From assembly GCA_964007475.1 (NCBI GenBank), contig OZ023274.1:51231678-51295677 (forward strand): 64,000 nt of DNA, written 5' to 3'. Under the pieces are notes generated by a model that made no database searches, was not told the DNA's origin, and was given only the letters and a program-made list of their open reading frames with translations. The DNA comes from Hybos culiciformis. Lineage: Eukaryota > Arthropoda > Insecta > Diptera > Hybotidae. Shown here piece after piece: positions 13,701 to 24,918 of the stretch. Every line of letters starts with the position of its first letter. Position 1 is the stretch's first letter. Both the position numbers and the translations under genes were made by a program.

Positions 13701-13779
13701 CATATGTTAAATTCACATTATATGTAATTGTTATATTTTCATCATCATTATTTGATGCATTCACAATCATTGAATACAT
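7532..13779 (-). CDS. Oct-TyrR: Type 1 tyramine receptor (octopamine/tyramine receptor, class A GPCR), 3 coding exons
   Basis: Seven-helix plasma-membrane receptor for biogenic amines; family members bind tyramine better than octopamine and usually lower cAMP through Gi. Exons 13473-13779, 10583-11542 and 7532-7746 join to 493 codons. Seen in the protein: sequons at N7, N15 and N23; TM1 about 50-74; D97 (D2.50); C124 and C203, the expected disulfide; D131 in TM3, the amine-binding Asp; DRY 148-150; S215 and S219 in TM5, the usual ring-hydroxyl contacts; CWLP 432-435 in TM6; NPVIY 470-474 in TM7. The third intracellular loop is about 180 residues with His, Gln and Gly runs but keeps the family motifs [10 protein letters not shown] and [15 protein letters not shown]. 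The C-tail is short, ending [12 protein letters not shown]. Both introns have GT-AG ends and the phases match. The start is the first in-frame ATG; a second Met at codon 4 is possible. 5' UTR exons and promoter were not located. Confidence 0.96.
7751..7785. repeat. TAA microsatellite plus A-run beside the exon 3 acceptor
   Basis: About eight TAA units followed by an A-run on the plus strand. On the gene strand this is poly-T then TTA repeats ending at the TATGTAG acceptor, so the repeat supplies the polypyrimidine region of the splice site. Confidence 0.85.
8996..9963. mobile_element. Non-autonomous hAT-type element in intron 2 (968 bp)
   Basis: The ends are CAGGGTTGGACTGGC and its inverse GCCAGTCCAACCCTG, a perfect 15-bp terminal inverted repeat. 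A perfect 8-bp target duplication TATACACT lies at 8988-8995 and 9964-9971, as expected for hAT insertion. The left subterminal region is rich in CCGGGA/CCGGTGGGCC motifs, and the right end also has GGGCCGG and CCCGG. I see no intact transposase frame. It lies inside the tyramine receptor gene, between exons 2 and 3. The CAGGG start with CCCGGTGGGCC repeats resembles hAT families I know from vertebrates and insects, but that is recall, not a search. Confidence 0.92.
10583..11542 (-). CDS. Oct-TyrR: Tyramine receptor coding exon 2 (TM2 end to start of TM6, long ICL3)
   Basis: The 960-nt exon starts after acceptor TTTACAG (AG at 11544-11543) and ends ...CGCACTTTAG before donor GTAACG (10582-10577). 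It encodes the end of TM2, TM3 with D131 and DRY, TM4, the ECL2 cysteine C203, TM5 with S215 and S219, and all of ICL3. ICL3 holds a basic patch KRKRKSK followed by six His (300-305), a Gln-rich block (about 325-333) and a Gly-rich block (about 350-358). An open frame runs past the donor to 10443, but its extra residues are low-complexity intron translation and are not receptor. Confidence 0.95.
12150..12265. other. GC-richer patch with a transposon-like end
   Basis: A short patch ends CCATGCGAAGCTGGGCAATA followed by TCAACTAAG. It resembles the GCGAAGC..GGGC..CTAG type of 3' end seen in many insect non-autonomous elements (Helitron-like or similar). I could not find a matching 5' end, so this is only a hint. 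Confidence 0.25.
13244..13370. repeat. Dispersed repeat, copy 1
   Basis: Contains GGCCACTAGAGTGGAAT, then AGAAATGCTCTACCTCC, and farther on GCTTTCGTCGGA. The same three words recur at 18981-19070 and the first two at 21333-21427, with orientation changes between them. No termini or target duplication were found. Confidence 0.6.
13473..13779 (-). CDS. Oct-TyrR: Tyramine receptor coding exon 1 (N-terminus, TM1, most of TM2)
   Basis: This exon encodes residues 1-102 plus the first base of codon 103. It covers the glycosylated N-terminus, TM1 with GN at 68-69, ICL1 ([11 protein letters not shown]) and TM2 up to [10 protein letters not shown]. The exon ends ...GTGGCAATTT followed by a consensus donor GTAAGT at 13472-13467. 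Joining to exon 2 restores codon 103 as TTG (Leu), giving the family sequence [16 protein letters not shown]. Sequence between the start codon and about 13900 is nearly pure A/T with no convincing acceptor, so I cannot say where the 5' UTR is spliced. Confidence 0.95.
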
Positions 13780-16700
13780 TATATATAATTTATTTTATTA
13801 TATAAATATTTATTTATATTTATAAAAATAATTATTTAAATATATACAACATATTATATATTACTATTGTTGTGGAATTTTATCTTTTTAAAAATTCACT
13901 GCAGCAGAATTCATATCTCTTTATTTGGTTTAACATTTTCAAAGTTTTTCAATTAATTTATAAAATATTAAAAAATAAATAAAAGAATAAACAAATAAAT
14001 TTTGCACCTGAAAAGAGACAAAAATTAAAGAAAATATTATTTTTTTTATATAAAAATTCTATATAAAATGTAGGAATATATAAAAAAAAAGAATTTTTTG
14101 GTGAGAAATTTTTTTTTTTCAAGCATAAAGTTATTATAAATTTTTCATAAGTAAATAAATTTTATAAAGCTCTCACATAAAAGTCATGAATTCAATTAAA
14201 TTTTTATGATGAATAGTTAAAAGAAAAAAAGTCATATTATTTCGGTATTATATTCAATAGAATGTATGTACAGTGAAATATTTTTCTTTTGCTTTGAGCT
14301 TTTTTTTTTCTTCACTATTTAATAATTACTACTATGGTATATACTTTGCATTTCAATAGAATAAATATTTTTTATTTATAATGCGGTTTATTGTAAATTT
14401 GATATATAATTAGAGTGTCAGCTAGTAGTTGTATAAAGATACAAAAGGAGCAACAAAATTCAATGGACACCCGCGGTTATCAAAAGGTAGAAAAGTGATT
14501 TTTTTTATGTCAATAGTCCAATCTCTTAATTGAAAAAAAAAATCCAAGAAATTTTCTGCCAACATTTTAATATAGAATTTAAAATAAGAGTAAGTATATA
14601 TACATTATGAGTATTATATACTGGCTGTTACTGTTATCACGGCTTTAACACAAACATTAACCTATTAGATAACAACTACAAAAAACCTCGATGATCTCAT
14701 TGATTTTCTTGTAGGACAAAATCATCGAGTAAAAAGTAAGCATTTGGGAAATGGAATAGAGAGAGAGAAGCATTGCGCTTTTAATTGATGATAAAGTATA
14801 TGAAATATTCCATGACGTTATATTCGGCTTAACTGCATTTGCCGCATATAGTTAATGTAAAATTGAAGATTTTGTATGTACCACAAAGGAAACTAATCAT
14901 TTTTAATTTTGAATTCAGCATTTTAAAAATATAAGCTGGTGACATCCACAAATTTTTTCTTAAATAAATCATTTATCTTTTCTAACTTCCAATTCCTAGT
15001 GGAGAATTAAATACAATAATACATTTTAAGCAAAATCACAACCTATAGAATACTATCTCTAAATGATCAAATATAGTATAGAACCACTATGATAAATGAT
15101 AATGATTTCTTCGCCTCGTATTTCTTTTCTGAATATTTTCATTAAATATTTCATTAATTTAATTTTTTTTTTTTCTTTCTTAAATATAATAAATTAAATT
15201 ATCTTCATTTATTATTTAAATAATATCAAAGATTATTTTTAGATAAAAAATTATTTCCGCAATAATTAAGTTTCAAAGTGATATTAAAGTATCAAAAAGT
15301 TTCTTCTTAAACTAATAGTGCGTTAAAAATTTTCCTCAATGGATTAATCCTTGGAGATTTTAAAATTTATATAAATTTATCATACCAAAAACTTATTAAA
15401 AAAAATCAAATTGATTTATCAAAAAATAAAATAACTTTTTTTTATTATTATTATTTTGTTCCTTTTTTTAAGTTAAGAAAACAGTAATTAATAAGGCGAT
15501 AAACCGTAATTATTATTATTATTATTATTATTTTTTTGAAGATTTATATTTTTTTTTAGAAGGAAAAATAAATGTAAAAGGATACACAATCAAAAATTCA
15601 AGAAATTTTATATATTTTTCTCGTTAGAATAAATATTAAGTTATTTGGTTTGGGATTTGGATAACTTTTTTTTTTTTTATTTTATTTTTCGCTTCACAAA
15701 TAATTAATTTCAAAACTTTTTAATAAATATATATGAATATTTCGTGACAAAAATGAATAGTGATTTGAGTTATATATACATACCTATATATATATATATA
15801 CATTTGTAAAGCAAGAGTAAAGCAAGAGTAATAAATTTTTATAAAAATTATAGAATAAAAAGTTAAAAAGAAAATCTATTTTTCAAGCAAAAAGAAAAAA
15901 AATAAATATATAAAAATAAAATAAATTGGTTTTAACATCTTTTAAATGTATATACTTATAACATTTCTAATATAAATATAATAATAATAATAATAATATA
16001 TAGATAGATGACATTAAAAATAGGATATTGAATTGAAAACAGGGAAAGTGTCAAAATTTATTTCTACGCTTAGTGATGATAGATAAAAAAAAAAAGAAAA
16101 AATTGTTGTTCCTTTTTTCTTCTTTTGTGAGTGCAAATATTATTAACATTTTTTATAGCTACAGGGTTTACTCATAAATATTTATTATATGTTTTTTTAG
16201 AATTTATAACATAAAATTTTCTTTATTTGCTTTAAATTTGTTTACTTTTTTTTTTGTTTGCTTTTTTTTTTTTTTTAATCTAAATTTTCTATTATTATAA
16301 GAAAGAAAAAATTGGATATATTCAGATAAAATATTTTTCAAGTGTTTCATTTTTACATATTAGGTATATATGTAAACTGGGTTGTTTGTACAACATAATA
16401 TCTCTAAGCATAAATGTCTACGATTTTATTTATATTTTTTTTAATGATGGGCTTTAAATATAAAAAAAAAATTGATACAGCAGTCGTATAATAATGAATT
16501 GATAAACATTTAATTTTATTAAATTTTATCAGCTTTAATAATTTTAAAGTTATCATTTTTTTTATCTTTTGAATATTATACAAATTATTTAATTAATAAT
16601 TTTTTATGTTTCCTGTGCCATGTTTGTGGTATATTCTTTTATGCTTTTCAATATTGAGATTTAAAATTTGGTATTTATAATTGGAATTGTTGCAAAAGCG

Positions 16701-18980
16701 CTGAATTACCAATTCCAATTTCCTCCGTTCACTATAATTGGAAATATTTTTATTATTATCGATTTTTATATTAAGCTTATTTATATATTAGTAAAAGTGA
16801 CATTATTTATAATGTCTAAATTTGTCTTCAAACGCATATATTATATAATATATGTATATAATATGTTTTTTTTTTATTTGTTAAAATAAATATTACACAT
16901 ATTCAAGTTAAACATTTCCTGAGATCTTTCTTTCTTATTTTTTTTTTTTTTTTTGTGAAAATAAACGAAAATGTTTTTATTTTGTTTTAATCCGGAACTC
17001 TTAATATATACATTACATTTATTTGCTTTTGCAAATAAACGTAATTCTCTTTAACTATTGGCTTTGCAATTATTTTATTTTTTTTTATTTTGTATAATTT
17101 ATGAAATCATTTGTCATTTACACAAAATAATATACAAAATAAAATGTAATTTTTACATTCCGTCAGATAAACATATAGAACCAGTATAATACAATCTACT
17201 TGAAAGTTTTTTTTTTGTATTTGATTACCTCTACATAGATATTTTTTGGAATTTATATGCTTCGTTTAACAATTATTTAAATACAAAAATTTAAGAAATT
17301 TAAGAGGATATTATACAGTTTACTAATTTTTTTATTTTTGTTAAGTTTGTACTATGTACAGAGTTTTGTTTCGGTAATTTATTGCCCAGCACTATTACAG
17401 AATGTTTACATTTATATAAAATACTAGAAATTGTTATTTTCATTTCAACTTAAAATTATGTCGAAATTCCAAAAATTATACGACTAGCAACTATTTTATT
17501 TAATTCTTTTAAGTTTGAAGATCAGTGGTAGGGTGTTTATGTTGTAAAGAAGTTAGTTAGTTTTTGTTAATCTCTACTAGAAGTCGATACTTGGTATTAA
17601 ATCCAACTAACAAAATTTTGCATAATTCTCTTGGTTTGGAAAAAAATTAAATCTATGTATAATGGTATTTTGGTCTCTGTTGGATATTTATTTATTATTC
17701 TTTTTATCAAGAAATTATAGAATGAATTTTTTTTTACTAAGCGATTATATATTATTGACCTAATGTATATGTTCATGTACATTTTTCAAATCCTATGAAG
17801 TTATTTAGACAGAATCTAAAATAATTTGATTTATTTTACAACAGTCCTTTAATCAAGATAATAATAGAAAATGTTTATTAATTTTATTTTATAATTTGCA
17901 TATTAATTGTATAATGCTCATTAATTACTTAAGGGCACATTAACAAATGTTATATTATTGTAGTGATAGAGATTTGATAATATATTTTGTACAATAATAT
18001 AATTTTATACTTTATTATAATTTTAAAAATATTTAATATAATATTATTCTAATCATAATTTAATAAATATTAAAATATTAAGTTTCGTGCACAAATAAAT
18101 CCGTCATTATGCTTATCAAAATATTTGGGATTTTATTTATTTATATTAATACTTTATAATCGATCATAAATCCGTCATATTATAATATTATATTAATATA
18201 TAAAATAATTTACAGTACATAGAAAATTAGTATATAACTATCAATTTCATTGAAAATGAATATGGAATATAAATTACAACATAAAAATGGATATTTAATT
18301 AGATATTATCAATTTGAATAAAAAAAAAATCAATTAATAAAATATTAATAAATAATATTGATAATTCTCTGCGGGACATTTGTTTAATATTTTATTTGCT
18401 TATCATAAAGGTTCACAAATTTTATTTGTTCTATTAACTTATTCTTAGATAATTTGAGATATTTCAGACCATTTAGTTTCACTGAGAAAATTAGTTTATG
18501 TTTTTATAATGCGGAATAAAATATGTAGCATTCATCTTACTATGTTGAACATTATAAATGTAAGCGCAGGAGTACTATAAACAATTTCAATCTTATTATA
18601 TTCTATTTATTCACAAACGTTGCAATTTTTTAATTAAATTGTTGAAATATCGTTTCATTATAATAAATTGTATGTCGCGAAAATTATTTCAAAAGAATTA
18701 TTTTAAAATAATATTAAGTATACTACATACATGGTTGGCGTTGTTTTAAAAAATTCACTTTTTATTTTATAATAGTAATAATATTTAAAATTTAAAATAT
18801 GTAAATATGTAAAATTGGATTGTGTTTATAAGCTTTTATAATGTACATTGTAGCTTTTAAAGGATTGCCATTGTTAAAGGATAGCATAAATTAGAGATGT
18901 AATTTAAATAGAAATTTCTAGATAAGTTTAATACTTTAGTTTCTGTAATATAAGAATTGAAGTTTCGTAGTTTGAATTCC

Positions 18981-19070
18981 ATTAAGAAGCCATTAGAGTG
19001 AAATTTACCACGTTTTGACATCCGACGAAAGCCAAAAGGAGGTAGAGCATTTCTACGAATTTTTGAAGCT
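18981..19070. repeat. Dispersed repeat, copy 2 (internally rearranged)
   Basis: Begins AAGAAGCCATTAGAGTGAAA like copy 1. The following words TCCGACGAAAGC and GGAGGTAGAGCATTTCT are reverse complements of the copy 1 words, so one segment is inverted relative to the other copies. It ends ACGAATTTTTGAAGCT, shared with copy 3. Confidence 0.6.
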
Positions 19071-21332
19071 ATATATATTCTTTCCATCCCGTTTTATAAA
19101 ATCATTTTATTCATAATATATTGTATTCGGCAGAAATATTCAGAAGTGGTTTTTACATGGAAAAATCTTGAATAAAAATTGTTATATAAATCACTCAAGG
19201 TTATATAGAAACTTTAAAAAATATTAAGTTCGAAACTATTTTCAATCGAAATAATGAAACTGCTTTACATATTTTTATATTTTATTTACTTTCCTTAACA
19301 TAATCTCATTATTTAAATTATATTAAATTTTGCTAAACTAATATACATAAAATCAAAAAAAAAAAGAAGAAAATAAACTCAAGATTTCAATTGCACTTTA
19401 TATATATTTATACAAATATATATATATTTTAACCATGTACATTTTATACCATTATACATTATTATTTTATTTAACGGATGAAACCTAATATATAACATTC
19501 AAGAAGAGTAAAAAATAAATATTTTCTTTTGAAATTCATATTTCATGAAAGGAAGGATAAACGAAAGAAAATCTTTAATGAAAAAAAGATATTAAGTAAC
19601 AAAAAATTAAATAACCATGTAAGATAAACAAAAAAAATAAAATAAAAAAAAATAATAAGAGATTTTCATTAATATTTTATGTGTATAAATTGATGAAAAA
19701 ATTAAGTTATAATACAAAAAAAAAAAAACGAAAAAAAGAATTGGATTGTTTATATCAAATAGAATTTCAAAGCTTATGTGAATTTGTACATTTAAAACAT
19801 ATACATACTTAAACAATATCAAGTATTTTCCAAGAGCTTTAATTAAGTTAAAAATGTAGGTATGTGTAAGAGACAGAGGAAAGAAACTCAAGTGTGGAAG
19901 TGGAAATCTCTCTCATTAAATATTAATAAAAATATTTATTCAAAAATTTTAATTATTTTTCCAATTTTTTTATGTATTTTCGCCTCTTGACGTTACATTA
20001 TTTATGTATTATATACTTACTGTTATTGTCTTTTATATTATTTTTTAAGCACGTAAAATTTATGTTGATTTAATCAGTAAATGATTTCCGCAAAAATTGC
20101 ATATAATAATATATTATAAGCACTTGAAATCTGAACTTTATAGAATTTGGCACAGAAGTAAGACGTTTTCGATTAATAAATCTATTAATAAATAAAAAAA
20201 AATGCTGTTACTTGATAAACGCATCACTTGAGAACGGCTGGATTAATTTGGAAATTTTTTTTTTTAAACTGTTCGTAATACTCCGAATAAGATTTTTAGG
20301 GAAAGAATAATTAGAAAAGTTGGCCAGAAACTTGGAAATATTGGGAAAAAGTAAAAGTACTTCTTTCTATGGGATTTTTAACTCAAAATTTATTCATAAA
20401 CAATATAAAAGAAAAATTATTTATGAAGTAGAAATCATTTTTTTTTTTTTTATATTCATTTTGAAGTTTGAAGAAGAGCAATGAAATATTAAGAAGATTC
20501 ATTAAATATATACATTTTTTTTTGTAATAATAACTTCTATAAATATTTGTCATAATGGCGCCGCCATCTAAATGTACACAAGGGGACTTTTCTCTCTGTA
20601 TTCTTTAAAAGATATATTTAATGTATGGCATATAGAGTTTTTCATTTGCACAACATAAATATAAATAATTGTAAAAATTGATATTATTTATATATGTTTT
20701 TAAAAAAGTATAATAATATACAAAATTATATAAACTTTCAATTTATCAATATTAAATGGCAAAGTAAACAAAAAATAATTAAATTATATTTATTTTACGA
20801 TTTCTGATTTCTTTTTTAATAATAAATTATGATAAAATATATATAAATAAAAAATAAATATAAGAAATGACAATAATTATTGAACTGGTTTAATATTTTC
20901 TCATTATAATTCTTCTTCTTTTTTTTTTTGCAAATTAAATATGTGTTATATTATATTATGTGCTATGTACATATTAATAATATTGTTTGAAAAATATTTC
21001 AAAACCTTTCATTACAATGGGATTAAATATGCGATGATGGAAAATATTTTTTTTTTCGCATTATAAAATATATGTACATAATATGTAGCTATACTTAAAT
21101 GCTTCTTTTTAAGTATAATTCATTCGTTATTTTAGCATATGGGGGATATAATATAATATTAACAAAATTGACTTATTTCAATATTATAACAGTATTATAG
21201 ATATATTATAGAAATAATAATTTTTCATTCAAATTTTTAATCTCTAAATTATAGGGTCTCATAAAGTCAAATATAAACATTAACGACATTATGTTTAATA
21301 AAAAATAAACCTTTACTTTTTTATTCTTTGAG

Positions 21333-21427
21333 ATGCCACTAGAGTGAAATATAGACTGTTCATAGAAATGCTCTACCTCTAATTACAAATAAACCGATTT
21401 GAATAAATTAAACGAATTTTTGAAGCT
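21333..21427. repeat. Dispersed repeat, copy 3
   Basis: Carries GCCACTAGAGTGAAAT, AGAAATGCTCTACCTC and ACGAATTTTTGAAGCT in this order, all shared with the copies at 13244 and/or 18981. It lies about 100 bp outside the hAT element that starts at 21529. Confidence 0.6.
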
Positions 21428-21728
21428 AAAAAAGTCTCGGAAAATGATCCACGTACTTTATACTGTTTATAGTGTGAAGCAAACGGTGTCATCAAATTTT
21501 TTAATCATAAGCAATTGTCCCAGCTGATTAGAGTGTCCAAATTAACCGATTTTCAATTACCCGGGTAGTCGAGTATCAATTCACCAACTACCCGGGTAAC
21601 CCGGGTAGCATTTTTTTTTGGAGTGAAACACTAAAAAAAAATATATATTTTTTTAAATTTATTAATTTTTATTGTTTTTTAAGAAATAATATTTAAACAC
21701 AACTTATGCATTTAACGTTTAAGTACGC

Positions 21729-22607
21729 CAGAGCTGACTAATTTTAAGGCGCAGTGAAATAAGGCCGCGGGAAATAAGGCCGCGATAGGTTTTTTGTTGC
21801 GGTCTTATTTCATTTTGAAAAATGAAATAAGGCCGCGAAAAAATCCTCGCGGTCTTATTTCATTTTCCCACTGCAAATCCCACTGACCAACCGCCGCAAA
21901 TCCCACTGACCAACCGCCCGCCCGCCGCCCTGCTGCCTCCTACCCTGTGTGCTCACCTCACAAGATTACGCGGCCTTATTTCATTTATAAAAATGAAATT
22001 AGCCCTCCGACTAATTGTTTTTTTTGTCGCGGTCTTATTTCATTTTTAAAAACGAAATAAGGCCGCAAGGAATTTTTTGCGGTCTTATTTCATTTTTCAA
22101 AATGAAATAAGACCGCGAGGATTTTTTCGCGGCCTTATTTCATTTTGAAAAACGAAATAAGGCCGCGAAAAAATCTTCGCGGCCTTATTTCATTTTGCAA
22201 AATGAAATAAGACCGCAACAAAAAAACGTCGCGGCCTTATTTCCCGCGGCCTTATTTCCATCCCCCTAATTTTAAGTATTTTGCAATATGAGTACCAGTA
22301 TACTGATACTGCAAAAATACTGCAGTATTTTCACAATATACAGAAAATTTAAGTATCAGTATACTTGTACTGAACAAATACTGCAACATTTTCTCACAAT
22401 ATACTGCTACTGCAGAAAATTAAAGTATTAGTATACTGGTACAGCAAAAATACTGAAATATTTTTCTACAATGTACTGGTACTGCAAAAAATTTCAGTAC
22501 CTATATATACTGGTACTGACATTTTTTTGCAGTATTTTTGCAATACCAGTATACTGGTACTTATATTGTATTCAGTATACTAAAACACTTAAATTTAGTC
22601 AGCTCTG
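21729..22607. mobile_element. CAGAG-ended inverted-repeat element nested in the hAT element
   Basis: Starts CAGAGCTGACTAATTTTAAG and ends with the near-perfect inverse CTTAAATTTAGTCAGCTCTG. The interior (22280-22600) is an array of palindromic words such as AGTATACTGGTACTGCA and TGCAGTATTTT. The hAT transposase remnant reads up to both of its ends, which supports insertion into that element. The flanks agree only partly (6 of 9 bases), so the target duplication has decayed or is misjudged. Probably a hAT-like non-autonomous element of about 350 bp before the foldback insertion. Confidence 0.75.
21748..22266. mobile_element. Foldback element FB1 (519 bp), GAAATAAGGCCGCG arms
   Basis: Starts GGCGCAGTGAAATAAGG and ends CCTTATTTCCATCCCCC. 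A perfect 9-bp target duplication TAATTTTAA lies at 21739-21747 and 22267-22275. The arms are chains of hairpin units of the form CGCGGYCTTATTTCATTTT plus its inverse, separated by A/T spacers. A GC-rich core (21884-21965) contains CAAATCCCACTGACCAACCG and CCCGCCGCCCTGCTGCC, with CACCTCACAAG after it. The left arm is shorter than the right, so this copy looks internally deleted compared with FB4 (58760-59482), which lies in the opposite orientation. No coding capacity is seen. Confidence 0.92.
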
Positions 22608-22687
22608 TCCGTACCCAATAAAAATTTGGAATTAAAAATCTGTGCAATTGAAAAAACCCGCTCAGATGAGACCGATAACGTTTTTTG
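22608..22687 (-). pseudogene. Remnant of hAT transposase C-terminal (dimerisation) domain
   Basis: Minus-strand translation from about 22684 reads TLSVSSERVFSIAQIFNSKF, matching the conserved S-E-R-V-F-S-I-A signature near the C-terminus of hAT transposases. The frame is cut at 22607 by the nested element. On its far side (below 21729) the minus strand continues with YLNVKCISCV and then a stop, aligning roughly with the later part of the remnant at 39023-39145. It is a short broken fragment and cannot encode an active transposase. Confidence 0.8.
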
Positions 22688-22869
22688 TAATCTCTTCAAT
22701 CTATTGGTTCCAATCGCTTTGTAAACCTATAAAAGCTTTAACTATATTTGATTTTTTTTTTTTTTAAGTACTCGATACTCGAACCGATTACCCGGGTATT
22801 TAAGTACTCGATAAAATAACATAAAACATCGGGTACTCGGGTACCCGAACTGGACACTCTACAGCTGAT

Positions 22870-24682
22870 GGTATTATAGGAGTTTGAGAAAACCCCTTTT
22901 AAAATGTATCTTTATATTATTAATAACATTTGTTTTATTTTTATTATGCACAAAATTTACTTTACTTTTACATTTTATTAGTTCTCCGTACATATTTGTA
23001 AAGTAAAAGTTAAGAAATTAAATTTGAAAATAAAAAAAATTAGATTGAAATGACATCCGAACACTATTTAATTCTGTAAAAGATTATTTTTTTTTATAAA
23101 CTTCCAAGTACATCAGCTTTATTTCTCTATCTATTTTAACCTGTTGTTTTTTGTTTTATTTTTTAAGTATAACTATGCATAGCAGAAAATTTTTTTCTAC
23201 AATTGAGATATGAATTTTAAAGTTAACATGAGTACATATATTTTTGTTGTAAATGTAAACTGAAAAAAATTCAATGATTTCAAAATATTTTTCCAGCGGA
23301 TAGAAATTTAATCACATTATTAAAAAAAAAAAATAAGAAGAAATTGTTGAATATAAAATTAGTATAAATTATTTTGTGAATGCAATTACTGCTTATTTGT
23401 TGTGAATATTTTATTAACAGAAATTTTGTAGTAATTTTTTTTCGAAGGAAAATCACCTTTAAACTCTAGCAGAAAGATATTAACCAAACTGTGGTATTTT
23501 CTGGAAGTGTAGGTGCTAACTTGACCGAAAATGTATAGCAAGTGAATTGTAGCAAAAATTTCCATACGAATATTTTAACCAAATGGGTTTTTAAAATATT
23601 TTTCTATCAAATAATGGTATAATCAAATAAATAGATATAATTAAAACATAAAAGTACGAGATATATGGTTAATCTTCCTAAAGTCATTCATTAGTTTGAT
23701 GTGACCAGTATATAGTTCATAACAAGAGAAATATGAGAAACAATTGCTGCGCAGCAACTATCTGTTTCTTCAGTGTTCAATTTAGGTTTTCAGATAATAT
23801 CTAAACGACGACTAACCATATTTTATATGGTTAGATACATATTAAAACAAAGTATAATAAAAACTACATAAAAATAAATAATTTATTATTTTGGAAATTT
23901 TTCTATCTTATCGTTAAAAAAAAAAAACAAAAATAAACTAAATTATAATCTTTTTTTTTTGTGTAGGTATTGAATGAAAAATGAGCGAGTCTCATGTAAT
24001 GAAATCAAGTCCTTTTTCACTTCACTTATTATTCAGAATAAAAGATTAATAAACAAATAAATAAAATGTTTATGAACTATGTTTTTTCATTTTTTTTTAA
24101 CAGATAAATAAAGTTAATTATAAATTTTTGGCTATGAATAAAAAATATGCACATAAATTATGATCACGAACTTTTTTTTTTATTTTATCGCAATAGTGAA
24201 TTTATTTAATTTTTTTTTTATTTAACTATAACTGAATTAAAAAAAAATAATTTAAAATTTACTGAAAGTTTGTATTATATATTTATTCAAAAATAAAACC
24301 TAATTGCCCCGAAAAAAAAAAATGTCAGAACTTAAGTCTGCTTGGGGATGGTTTATGCTTATTTATGTGCATATTTATTTTTATTTTTATTATTGAAGGG
24401 AAGAAAAACTATCTATCTCTCTAAATTATACTATTTGTTTATATTTTTAAAAAAGTTTTCTAGAAACTTGAAAAAGTTGTTTTTTTTTGATTATCTGTTA
24501 AAGAATTTTATTAAAACTTTGTAATGGTTTTTGTTAGAAACATCATTAGATTTACAGAGGCGCAGCATAAAGACTATTAAGAATGAAATTTCTGATTTTA
24601 TGAACATAAATTGTTAAATTATTCAAAGTCAATAAAAATAATAAACAAACAAATAAATTCTACATATTTTCAAATCACAATA
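22870..24682. other. AT-rich intergenic stretch, nothing recognised
   Basis: No gene-like frame. The only structure noted is a 14-bp perfect palindrome TTGCTGCGCAGCAA at 23744-23757 flanked by GAAACA and TGTTTC. Confidence 0.5.
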
Positions 24683-24684
24683 TA

Positions 24685-24916
24685 TCGTCTGCTGAGAAAT
24701 GAAACAATGTATAATGAACAGTATAGAAAATTAAAAAAAAATGTATGGAAAAATATCAAGTAACGTAAAATTTTCATCTAAAAAACACATTTTAATCAAC
24801 ATTAAGAATATTGCAAAATAGTTGTACTTATAAAATCAAGTACGAGGAATCGAATGGTGCTATTATCTAATAATGACGTATAAATATAATGCGTTGTTTC
24901 ATTTCTGAGCAGACGA
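24685..24916. mobile_element. Short TA-flanked MITE (232 bp)
   Basis: Left end TCGTCTGCTGAGAAATGAAA and right end TTTCATTTCTGAGCAGACGA are inverted repeats with one mismatch over about 23 bp. TA flanks both sides (24683-24684 and 24917-24918), consistent with a Tc1/mariner-type target duplication. The interior is A-rich with no reading frame. Confidence 0.82.
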
Positions 24917-24918
24917 TA

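Larger units (their letters stand above)
13780..21520. other. AT-rich upstream flank of the receptor gene, no gene recognised
   Basis: No frame with a recognisable domain. It may contain 5' UTR exons and promoter of the receptor, which I could not place. It holds the dispersed repeat copies at 18981-19070 and 21333-21427 and a patch at 20215-20260 (GAACGGCTGGATTAATTTGG) that resembles the interior of common insect repeats. Confidence 0.5.
21529..22861. mobile_element. hAT-type element carrying two nested insertions (1333 bp in total)
   Basis: Ends are TAGAGTGTCCA and its inverse TGGACACTCTA, with CCCGGGTA-type subterminal repeats at both ends. A perfect 8-bp target duplication CAGCTGAT lies at 21521-21528 and 22862-22869. 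It contains a decayed hAT transposase C-terminus on the minus strand, interrupted by a second element (21729-22607), which is in turn interrupted by a foldback element (21748-22266). Without the nested insertions it is about 450 bp. Its termini and subterminal words resemble the hAT element at 38889-40826, so the two are probably related. Confidence 0.92.

Noticed and set aside
23744..23757. 14-bp palindrome as a regulatory operator
   Set aside because: A lone palindrome without neighbouring gene or second copy; no function can be argued.
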